Positions 1 to 5,666 of a DNA stretch of 7,863 bases are shown piece after piece. This DNA comes from an uncultured Halomicronema sp. (GTDB taxonomy: Bacteria; Cyanobacteriota; Cyanobacteriia; Phormidesmidales; Phormidesmidaceae). The stretch lies in NCBI GenBank assembly GCA_937897665.1, contig CALCPB010000798.1:1-7863 (forward strand), written 5' to 3'. Within the stretch, counting starts at the first letter, position 1. Each line of letters starts with the position of its first letter. Below the pieces are notes generated by a model that was not told the origin of the DNA, made no database searches, and saw only the letters and a list, made by a program, of their open reading frames with translations. The position numbers were made by a program, and so were the translations under genes.

Positions 1-11
1 TTAGCTGGTCC

Positions 12-33
12 GCAAGGCTCACTCAAGCCTTGC
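12..33. terminator. Short perfect stem-loop at left edge
   Basis: Arms GCAAGGCT (12-19) and AGCCTTGC (26-33) pair perfectly around a 6-base loop. An AT-rich stretch ending in TTTT follows at about 47-60, but there is no T-run directly after the stem. It could end an upstream gene that lies outside the window, or be the last codons of that gene. Two plus-strand frames stay open from the edge to stops near 52 and 60, so neither can be excluded. The remaining bases up to 168 show no recognisable gene or clear promoter. Confidence 0.25.
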
Positions 34-156
34 CGGGCTTCGAGTCATCTTTAATATTTTAAGCACATAATACGAATTGAGCTTGGTTTGAAGAATTCTC
101 ATATGGGATGCTGAGTCTCAATTTAAGGCCCTAAAAAATATTTCTCAGCCAAAAAT

Positions 157-160
157 AGGA
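157..160 (+). promoter_or_regulatory. Ribosome binding site of the GT39 gene
   Basis: AGGA lies 8 bases before the ATG at 169, a normal Shine-Dalgarno spacing, and supports that start. Confidence 0.5.
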
Positions 161-168
161 TTGACGGA

Positions 169-1695
169 ATGCATTTAGCTATAAGGAAAAATACAACGAC
201 TGTTGCACTGTTACTAATACTTGCGATCGCTGCAGGTTTTAATTTTTATGGTATCAATTTCCCATTGGGATATCATCCAGACGAAACCATAAAGGTTCAC
301 TTTATTCAAAATAATAGTCAGAATTTTTTTCATCCTATATTTATTCTGCAAGTGGTCAGAACTGCGAATCTTATATTTGGATTTCAATCTGAGCAGCAAA
401 TTGCTGTCCTTGGCAGAGCTACAACTGCACTAATGGGAGTTTCAATTGTCTTTCTCACATATAAAATTGCTGAGCAGCAATTGCCAAGGCGATATGCTTT
501 GGGAGCCGCCTTGCTAACAGCTGTGGCTCCAGGAATGGTGATTCATAGTCACTATCTCAAGGAGGATATTGCGCTTACCTTTGGAATATTGCTCTCATTT
601 CTCAGTTTCTTTGCTTTAGGTGAAAGAATCAGATTGATGACCACAGAAGTTGAGCAGCAAAAAGGAACGTATTTATTCATTGTAAACTTTTCATTGAAAC
701 AGGTATTCTTGTTTGGAGCGTCACTAGGTTTGACATTTGCTGCTAAATTTAATTCTGGTATTTTACTCCCACTGTATTTCGCAACGCCGCTGTATGTATT
801 GAGCTTAAGAAAGCTAGCTTACTTTAAATGCTTGTTCTGGTCATTTTTGATTTCCTTATTTACATTTTTAGTGATTAACTTTCCTATATTGCTCAACCCA
901 AAAACATTTGTAAGGGGTTTTAGGTATGAGTTAGATCATGCTCTGACGGGGCATAACGGAATCAAGGTTTATCCCTTAGAACACTTTTTTTCGTTTCATC
1001 TAAGGAACAGTATTGTTCCATCCCTGACAATCCTTCCTGTGATTTTGGCGCTGGGATTTCTGCTTTACTGCATTTTTAGATGGAAGTATATAGATTGGAG
1101 AAGCCGTTTTTTGGTGTGCTATGTAGTCTTCTTCTACTTTGTTTTGGAGGCTTCTCCACTCAAACCCTTTCCTAACTTTATGCGCTATATGGTGCCGATT
1201 ATTCCAATACTTGCACTCTTTTGTCTGCAAGCACTGGATTCTTTGATGACTGGGCTGCCAAGGCGGTCTCGCTCTTTGTGTTCTTTTACACTACTTTCTT
1301 TGCTTATTATTTTCCCGCTAGTAGAAAGCGTGAAGTTTGACTATTACATCAATAAAGATACACGAGGCGAAATAGAGAGCGTGCTGGCTGAGAAGGTAGG
1401 GAATGCACTCATGGAAGCCTATGTCGAACCTTTTATCCACCCTGCAGATTTTTCTAGGCTGCCAGATTTAGCTGCGGAGGTGCAAAACGCAGATGTCTGT
1501 ACGTTAGTAGCCAGTAGCTTTATGTATGATCGCTATCTATTCGGTGGAACTCTCAAGGCTCAAGAGCCGGATATCTATGTCAAGTACCAGCAATACCTTG
1601 ATTTGTTTGAATATCCCTATACTGAGATTCGTCCTACATATAAAAGTATTGCCTTTAGTAACCCGACGCTTAGAGTGATTGACTTGTGTGAGTAG
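169..1695 (+). CDS. GT39/ArnT-like membrane glycosyltransferase
   Basis: This is a 508-residue polytopic membrane protein, by its pattern a GT39/PMT (ArnT-like) transferase that moves a sugar from a polyprenyl-phosphate carrier to an acceptor outside the cytoplasmic membrane. The first hydrophobic segment (about 11-30) is followed by HPDE at 36-39. The acidic pair in the first outer loop is the family's catalytic hallmark. Further hydrophobic segments lie near 84-101, 108-125, 133-150, 179-213, 221-242, 286-304, 313-329, 341-358 and 370-388. A DTR motif (397-399) opens a soluble C-terminal part of about 110 residues, as in many relatives. The ATG has AGGA 8 bases upstream. Donor and acceptor cannot be read from sequence. 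The gene is far AT-richer than those to the right, has one HIP1 site, and stands alone on the plus strand, which hints at transfer or a surface-polysaccharide locus to the left. Confidence 0.8.
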   Translation: MHLAIRKNTTTVALLLILAIAAGFNFYGINFPLGYHPDETIKVHFIQNNSQNFFHPIFILQVVRTANLIFGFQSEQQIAVLGRATTALMGVSIVFLTYKIAEQQLPRRYALGAALLTAVAPGMVIHSHYLKEDIALTFGILLSFLSFFALGERIRLMTTEVEQQKGTYLFIVNFSLKQVFLFGASLGLTFAAKFNSGILLPLYFATPLYVLSLRKLAYFKCLFWSFLISLFTFLVINFPILLNPKTFVRGFRYELDHALTGHNGIKVYPLEHFFSFHLRNSIVPSLTILPVILALGFLLYCIFRWKYIDWRSRFLVCYVVFFYFVLEASPLKPFPNFMRYMVPIIPILALFCLQALDSLMTGLPRRSRSLCSFTLLSLLIIFPLVESVKFDYYINKDTRGEIESVLAEKVGNALMEAYVEPFIHPADFSRLPDLAAEVQNADVCTLVASSFMYDRYLFGGTLKAQEPDIYVKYQQYLDLFEYPYTEIRPTYKSIAFSNPTLRVIDLCE

Positions 1696-1705
1696 AGCAT
1701 ACCAG

Positions 1706-1742
1706 TTTCCAGTGATTGGATTCCCAATGCAATTACTGGAAA
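1706..1742. terminator. Long hairpin between convergent genes
   Basis: Arms 1706-1718 and 1730-1742 form 13 pairs, 12 Watson-Crick and one G-T. Past a single G-G mismatch, three more A-T pairs (1720-1722 with 1726-1728) close on a CCC loop. The hairpin begins 10 bases after the GT39 stop and lies downstream of the ACT-gene stop on the other strand, so it could end transcription from both sides. No T-run follows on either strand. Weak or absent U-tracts are common in cyanobacteria, so the terminator role is plausible but unproven. The rest of 1696-1852 holds only a weak AT-rich 6-bp stem (1809-1823) and no gene. Confidence 0.45.
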
Positions 1743-1852
1743 TGCAAGGAACTCAAAGGGCAAAGACTTTAGATTTGTCGTTCTCTTTCTGAGAATCGCT
1801 ATAAGTTTATAAAACGCTTTTATGGTGCTCAGAGACTGATGCTTGTGAGGCG

Positions 1853-2284
1853 TCAATTATCTCCCTCTAGTGATGCTGCTTGTAAAGCAATCTGCTCTAA
1901 ACAGGCAATAGCATCTGTGGCGCGATCGCTGGGGATAAACAAGTGGTCATGAAAGTAGGCCGACACCACATTGCCACTGATGCCTTCTGCAGCTAGAGCT
2001 TGCGTCACTGTTGCGAGTAGCCCGACTGCTGCCAAACTTGAGTGGACTTTCAGCGTGATCTGTCGACACTGATAGTGGTAAGGCAGGTGAGCGCGATCTG
2101 CCTCAGCCTGCGGCAAGATTAATGTTGTGCCTTCCTGTTCATAGAACTGGCAAACGTACGATAGGTTCTGAGGTAAAGCCACCTCAGAACCTATCGTACA
2201 GAAAACAAACACTGTTGGCTGCAGTTCAGGTTGCAGGGTTGCCAGCAGTGTTGCAAGGTTTGACTCACCGATTGGAGGATTCAT
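1853..2284 (-). CDS. ACT-domain protein (DUF2241/COG3602-like)
   Basis: This is a 143-residue soluble protein. The pattern matches the small ACT-domain family of COG3602: an N-terminal part with PEL (19-21) and VFVFCT (25-30), then the C-terminal ACT-like core, about residues 76-118, including KVHSSLAAVGLL and NVVSAYFHDHLFIP. ACT domains usually bind amino acids or related small ligands. The role of this stand-alone family is unknown, so regulation by a ligand is only an inference. Length fits the family. The ATG at 2284 has no clear Shine-Dalgarno, but the N-terminal LATLLATLQPEL matches what relatives show. It lies 81 bases downstream of rpmB on the same strand and could be read from the rpmB promoter. 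The stop is TGA. Codons 29-44 contain a perfect 19-bp inverted repeat, listed separately. Confidence 0.75.
   Translation of the reverse strand: MNPPIGESNLATLLATLQPELQPTVFVFCTIGSEVALPQNLSYVCQFYEQEGTTLILPQAEADRAHLPYHYQCRQITLKVHSSLAAVGLLATVTQALAAEGISGNVVSAYFHDHLFIPSDRATDAIACLEQIALQAASLEGDN
2156..2199. repeat. Perfect 19-bp inverted repeat inside the ACT gene
   Basis: The left arm GTACGATAGGTTCTGAGGT (2156-2174) is the exact reverse complement of the right arm 2181-2199, with a 6-base centre AAAGCC. It falls in codons 29-44 of the ACT-domain gene and keeps the frame open. The transcript would fold into a very stable hairpin. Neither arm was seen elsewhere in the window. Confidence 0.97.
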
Positions 2285-2365
2285 AGTAATTGATGCGAAA
2301 GCTAATGACTCTTGTGAAAAGATTGCTCTTCACCAAGTCTGAAATGTTCAATCGCAACTGAATCA

Positions 2366-2602
2366 TCAATATTTGGCCAAGTTGATGCCTGCTTCACGCG
2401 CCATCGCATTGATGCCCTTTTTTTCTAAGGTTTTGATCGCTTTTGTCGATAGGCGAAGCTTCACGAAGCGATTGCCTTGGGGCCACCAGACACGCTTTGA
2501 CTGGAGGTTAGCCTCTTGCAATCGCTTCGTGCGACGGTGAGAGTGAGAAATCGCAAAGGCATTGTTGGCCTTTTTGCCAGTCAAATCACAATGGCGAGGC
2601 AT
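2366..2602 (-). CDS. rpmB: 50S ribosomal protein L28
   Basis: The 78-residue protein is the large-subunit ribosomal protein bL28, which binds 23S rRNA. The N-terminus [16 protein letters not shown], then [11 protein letters not shown] (19-29), [20 protein letters not shown] (37-56), and the ending [10 protein letters not shown] are the family's conserved blocks. The length is the usual cyanobacterial one. The ATG at 2602 has GGAG six bases upstream. Ser35 stands where my recollection of cyanobacterial relatives has Trp, a minor oddity. The gene is followed after 81 bases by the ACT-domain gene. A perfect 14-bp inverted repeat joins codons 24-29 to codons 43-48, listed separately. Confidence 0.97.
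   Translation of the reverse strand: MPRHCDLTGKKANNAFAISHSHRRTKRLQEANLQSKRVWWPQGNRFVKLRLSTKAIKTLEKKGINAMAREAGINLAKY
2462..2531. repeat. Perfect 14-bp inverted repeat inside rpmB
   Basis: CACGAAGCGATTGC (2462-2475) and GCAATCGCTTCGTG (2518-2531) are exact reverse complements separated by 42 bases. On the rpmB strand the arms encode the conserved peptides RTKRLQ and NRFVK, so part of the match comes from protein constraint but the exact codons do not. In mRNA the arms could pair and enclose the 42-base segment. Confidence 0.95.
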
Positions 2603-2608
2603 GAGGTT

Positions 2609-2612
2609 CTCC
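2609..2612 (-). promoter_or_regulatory. Ribosome binding site of rpmB
   Basis: On the minus strand GGAG lies 6 bases before the ATG, which fixes the rpmB start. Confidence 0.6.
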
Positions 2613-2641
2613 GGAACGCTTAAGTTTGATCACGATTTCTG

Positions 2642-2647
2642 ATTGTA
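2642..2647 (-). promoter_or_regulatory. Candidate -10 box for rpmB
   Basis: Reads TACAAT on the minus strand, 39 bases before the rpmB ATG. No good -35 hexamer lies 16-18 bases upstream, so the assignment rests on the -10 alone. Confidence 0.3.
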
Positions 2648-2664
2648 AGCTAAATTTCTCTTAA

Positions 2665-2793
2665 ATGGTGGGGGCTCACACTAAAAGTCGCCAGTATTTG
2701 CCGGTGATATGGCTGGCCGTGGCTGCCAGCTGCGGTAGTGGGGCAACGAAGTTAGAACTGGCGATCACAGTAATAGCAATGGCTGACTTCTGA
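2665..2793 (+). CDS. Possible 42-residue hydrophobic or lipoprotein-like peptide
   Basis: This small open frame sits between the divergent rpmB and the convergent permease gene, ending 14 bases before the permease stop. A basic N-terminus (K7, R9) is followed by a hydrophobic run LPVIWLAVAAS and Cys23, giving AASC, which resembles a loose lipobox. A second hydrophobic stretch, ELAITVIAM, comes near the end. Third positions are G or C in roughly 60% of codons, similar to the confident genes. Against it, there is no Shine-Dalgarno before the ATG and I do not recognise the family. It could be a genuine small membrane peptide, a remnant of a larger membrane protein, or chance in a 205-base intergenic gap. 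Confidence 0.28.
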   Translation: MVGAHTKSRQYLPVIWLAVAASCGSGATKLELAITVIAMADF

Positions 2794-2807
2794 TCAGATT
2801 CAGGTGT

Positions 2808-3440
2808 CTATTTGGTCTGCGCTTTGCGGGTGGGATGGCTGCGCCGCTCTAGCCACAGCAGTAGCGCATTAATCGCAAAGGCTAAGACTGCCACGGTGAT
2901 TGAACCGGCCCAAATCTTGTCGATGCGGTTCGTTTGAATACCGTCAAATAGGAGCTGGCCGAGGCCACCGGCATTGAACTTGGCGCCAATCGTGGCGATC
3001 GCGGTCGCCACAACTGCGGCAATGCGGGCCCCGGCCACAAACACCGGGAGCACTAGTGGCACCTGCACCCACCACCACCGCTGCCACGGACTCATGCCCA
3101 TGCCCCGTGAGGCTTCTAACACGGCGGGGTCAATGCTCGACAACCCGACCGTGAGGTTCCGCACCAAAATCACCTGGGTATAGAGCACCATCGCCACAAT
3201 GACTGATGTGGCGTTCAACCCAAACACCGGCACCAGAAAAATAATCAGGGCCAAACTGGGAATGGTGTAAATGACGCCGAGGGTGCCCATCACCGGCACT
3301 GATAGCCAACGATAGCGGGTAATCAGCAGGGCAATGGGTACGGCCACTGCGATCGCAATGAGCAGCGTGATGCTCGTCATCTGCAGGTGCTGCCAAAGCA
3401 GCCAGCCGACCTCACTGGGATTGTTGAGCAGATACCCCAC
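2808..3440 (-). CDS. Compatible-solute ABC transporter permease (OpuB/OsmU type)
   Basis: The 210-residue inner-membrane permease belongs to the glycine betaine/carnitine/choline (ProU/OpuB/OsmU) importer family. Hydrophobic segments lie near 20-41, 46-72, 78-96, 128-152 and 176-196. The cytoplasmic coupling loop, EASRGMGMSPWQRWW (109-123) followed by a PLVLP stretch, is the EAA motif that docks on the ATPase. AKFNAGGLGQLLFDGI (153-168) is typical of the family. The start is GTG, whose first base is the last base of the ATPase stop (TAGTG), implying translational coupling. There is no second permease nearby, although OpuB and OsmU operons carry two. It may work as a homodimer or pair with a subunit encoded elsewhere. 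The substrate is inferred from the family only. Confidence 0.9.
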   Translation of the reverse strand: MGYLLNNPSEVGWLLWQHLQMTSITLLIAIAVAVPIALLITRYRWLSVPVMGTLGVIYTIPSLALIIFLVPVFGLNATSVIVAMVLYTQVILVRNLTVGLSSIDPAVLEASRGMGMSPWQRWWWVQVPLVLPVFVAGARIAAVVATAIATIGAKFNAGGLGQLLFDGIQTNRIDKIWAGSITVAVLAFAINALLLWLERRSHPTRKAQTK

Positions 3441-4402
3441 TAGCGATTAGCCTCGGCGGCGTAACTGCGAATATGCTCTAACGTCAGCAGACCCACCGGT
3501 TTATCCTGATCCACGACTGACAGTTCGGGGGCACCGGTTTTCAAAATTAGCGACAGCGCATCGCGCAAGTTATCGACAGCATTGACCGTCGGCTTACTGC
3601 CGTTTTGGTAGTTATCAGGCAGTGCCATCATGGCGGAGTTGACGGTCAACAGGCCTAACTGGCGCACCATGTCATCAGCACCTAACAGCTCATGCACAAA
3701 GGGATCGGCAGGCTGAGTTAGTAAATTAAAGGGCGTATCAAACTGCACGATCTGACCGGCATTCATGACTAAAATGCGATCGCCCAGGCGCAGTGCCTCA
3801 TCGACATCATGGGAGACAAACAAAATCGTCTTTTGCAGTTGCTGCTGCAGTCGCAAAATCTCAGTCTGCAGCGCCGTCCGTGTAATCGCGTCGATTGCGC
3901 CAAAGGGTTCGTCCATTAGCATGTAGGCCGGATCACCCGCTAGGGCACGGGCAATGCCGACACGCTGCTGCTGCCCGCCCGAGAGCTGAGCGGGATAGCG
4001 ATCGCGATATTCTGTTGGCGGTAACTTTACCAGCTGCAGCAGTTCATCCACTCGTGCCTGAATGCGCGGATTGGGCCATTTCAACAGCTTGGGCACCACC
4101 GCCACGTTATCGGCCACGGTCATATGCGGAAATAGCCCTGATTGCTGGATCACATAGCCAATTTTTTGACGTAGCTTAGTGGGCTTGAGGCGCTTGATAT
4201 CTTGGCCATCAATATAGATACGTCCGGATGTTGGCTCATAAAGCCGGTTCACCATTTTGAGCAGTGTCGTCTTGCCGCAGCCCGAAGGGCCTAAAATTAC
4301 CACCAGTTCCCCAGACGCAACTTCGCAGCTGACTTGGTTCACCGCCGGTCGAGACATCCCAGAAAACTCCAGGGTGACTTGATCAAATTGAATGCTGCCC
4401 AT
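3440..4402 (-). CDS. Compatible-solute ABC transporter ATPase with C-terminal CBS region
   Basis: This is the 320-residue ATP-binding subunit of a ProV/OpuBA-type importer, acting at the inner face of the membrane. Numbered from the chosen ATG: Walker A GPSGCGKT 38-45, Q-loop Q86, signature LSGGQQQR 140-147, Walker B LMDEP 162-166 with FGAID 167-171, and H-loop His198. All catalytic residues are present. Residues from about 250 to the end form a CBS-like segment. In OpuA-type transporters a CBS pair senses ionic strength, so osmotic gating is a reasonable inference here. The frame stays open upstream to a TTG at 4480 and an ATG at 4459. I chose 4402 because MGSIQFDQVTLEF begins the domain as relatives do. 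No start has a good Shine-Dalgarno. It lies 111 bases after the broken binding-protein gene and overlaps the permease start by one base. Confidence 0.88.
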   Translation of the reverse strand: MGSIQFDQVTLEFSGMSRPAVNQVSCEVASGELVVILGPSGCGKTTLLKMVNRLYEPTSGRIYIDGQDIKRLKPTKLRQKIGYVIQQSGLFPHMTVADNVAVVPKLLKWPNPRIQARVDELLQLVKLPPTEYRDRYPAQLSGGQQQRVGIARALAGDPAYMLMDEPFGAIDAITRTALQTEILRLQQQLQKTILFVSHDVDEALRLGDRILVMNAGQIVQFDTPFNLLTQPADPFVHELLGADDMVRQLGLLTVNSAMMALPDNYQNGSKPTVNAVDNLRDALSLILKTGAPELSVVDQDKPVGLLTLEHIRSYAAEANR

Positions 4403-4513
4403 AGCGTTGCAAGATAAATTGAGAAACTCGGAACAGGGAATGTGATCGCCGGTGTGCATGGGGCAGCCAGCAGATGGCAAGCGGTCTCAGCGCTGTGCTC
4501 TCAGTGGCGTGGG

Positions 4514-5426
4514 CTACTCTGCCGCGTCTTCTTGCAGCCAACCAGATTCGACTAAAAAGTCTTGGGCAACTTCTTCGGGTTCGCGCGCCTCGCCGGTGAC
4601 CTGATAATTGAGAGACTGCATGACTTCGTCCGTAATCACAGGTGACAAATCGTCTAAGATCCCCTGCACTTCTGGTATCGTATCCAGCAGTTCTTGACGT
4701 ACCACCGGGGCAACTTGATAAGGCGGAAAGAGTTGCTGATCGTCCTCTAAAATCACAAGGTCAAAGGCGCTAATCTCACCATCGGTGCCAAAGGCCACGG
4801 CGACGTCAGCTTCGCCATCGACTAATCCCTGATATCGCAGGCCGGGGTTAACGGCCTTGTAGCTGGCTAACTCAAAATTTCCGTAGGCTGCCTTCAATCC
4901 CGGCAGGCCATCTTCTCTGACCTCAAACTCCGGCGGCCCAATTAACACTAAATCGCTGGCCTGTTCAGCAAAGTCAGAAATAGTCGTAATTCCCAGCTCT
5001 TGAGACTTCTCTTGCCAAGGCCTGGGTGTTATTCATCGGCGCTGGGGCCAGCCAAACCAAGTTGAAGCGCTCTTTGTACTGACTAGAGACTGTTGCGAAT
5101 ACAGCCTCTGGGTCGCTATCGGCCGGTGCTTTGAGCACCGTCAGCAAGCCAGTGCCCGTATATTCGGGATACAGGTCAATTTCGCCGCTTTCAAGGGCAG
5201 CTTGGGCGACCGGTGTACCGCCCAGGTTGAGCTTACGTTCGACTTGGTAGCCGGCATCTTCGAGCACCAGTGCGTAAATCTCGCCCAAAATAAGCTGCTC
5301 GGTAAAGTCTTTAGAGCCAATGCGAATAGTCTCTCCCCCGCCCGTACTCCCGGCGCAGGCGACGGCGATCAAGGCCGTACTGACCAATAAAGCAATAGAG
5401 GAAAGCCATCGGCGCAAACTTTTCAT
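4514..5426 (-). pseudogene. Frameshifted solute-binding lipoprotein (OpuBC/OsmF-YehZ type)
   Basis: This is the first gene of the importer operon, split into two frames. The N-terminal part (ATG at 5426, stop TGA at 4974-4976) has a signal peptide and a loose lipobox ending at Cys24, then GSKDFTEQLILGEI (37-50) and the hallmark SGEIDLYPEYTGTG (80-93). It goes out of frame after about Ala138. The other frame continues as QEKSQELGITTISDF from 5014 and runs through VLIGPPEFEV, VAFGTDGEISAFDL and APVVRQELL to the stop at 4514. Compared with E. coli YehZ/OsmF from memory (TIAVRQDVAEKNKL), two residues are missing at the joint, so an 8-base deletion explains both the shift and the gap. The repaired protein would be about 306 residues, the family norm. 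It may be a true pseudogene or a sequencing error. The family binds glycine betaine-like solutes. Confidence 0.88.
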
Positions 5427-5666
5427 GGGTAGGCTCTTAACGGGTTGAAAAGGCTAGAGAGATATGACTTTGAGGATAACATTCAGCCACCGGTAGCCAT
5501 TGAGTCAACCGATGGAGTTTTTTCGAATATTTTGAGAAGAGGACGTGAGGAATGACAGTAAGGAGGCAATGGAGCAGGATTCAGGTTGTGGGGTTGAGAA
5601 TTGGCTTGGGTTCGAAGGGGGGGAGTTAGATGGCCCAAATGATTTTTGCGATGGATGAGGGGAAAT
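5427..5666. other. Intergenic gap between two broken genes
   Basis: These 240 bases separate the binding-protein start from the DUF4336 stop and should hold the importer promoter on the minus strand. A TTGACT (5503-5508) and a TATCCT (5473-5478) are present on that strand but are 24 bases apart, too far for a standard sigma-70 promoter. I see no convincing terminator or gene. Confidence 0.5.

Noticed and set aside
1809..1823. AT-rich 6-bp stem downstream of the ACT gene as a terminator
   Set aside because: It is only A-T pairs around CGC, too weak to separate from chance.
2712..2730. 6-bp stem in the rpmB-permease gap as a permease terminator
   Set aside because: The stem is short, has no T-run, and lies about 80 bases past the stop.
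4403..4480. N-terminal extension of the ATPase from TTG 4480 or ATG 4459
   Set aside because: The extra residues do not resemble the family N-terminus, and conserved sequence starts at the ATG at 4402.
5001..5020. Programmed frameshift in the binding-protein gene
   Set aside because: There is no slippery heptamer or homopolymer at the joint, and two residues appear to be missing, which points to a deletion.
5473..5508. Sigma-70 promoter for the importer from TTGACT and TATCCT
   Set aside because: The hexamers are 24 bases apart, well outside the usual 16-18.
5569..5658. 29-residue plus-strand ORF preceded by AAGGAGG
   Set aside because: The spacing to the ATG is only two bases and the peptide has no recognisable features.
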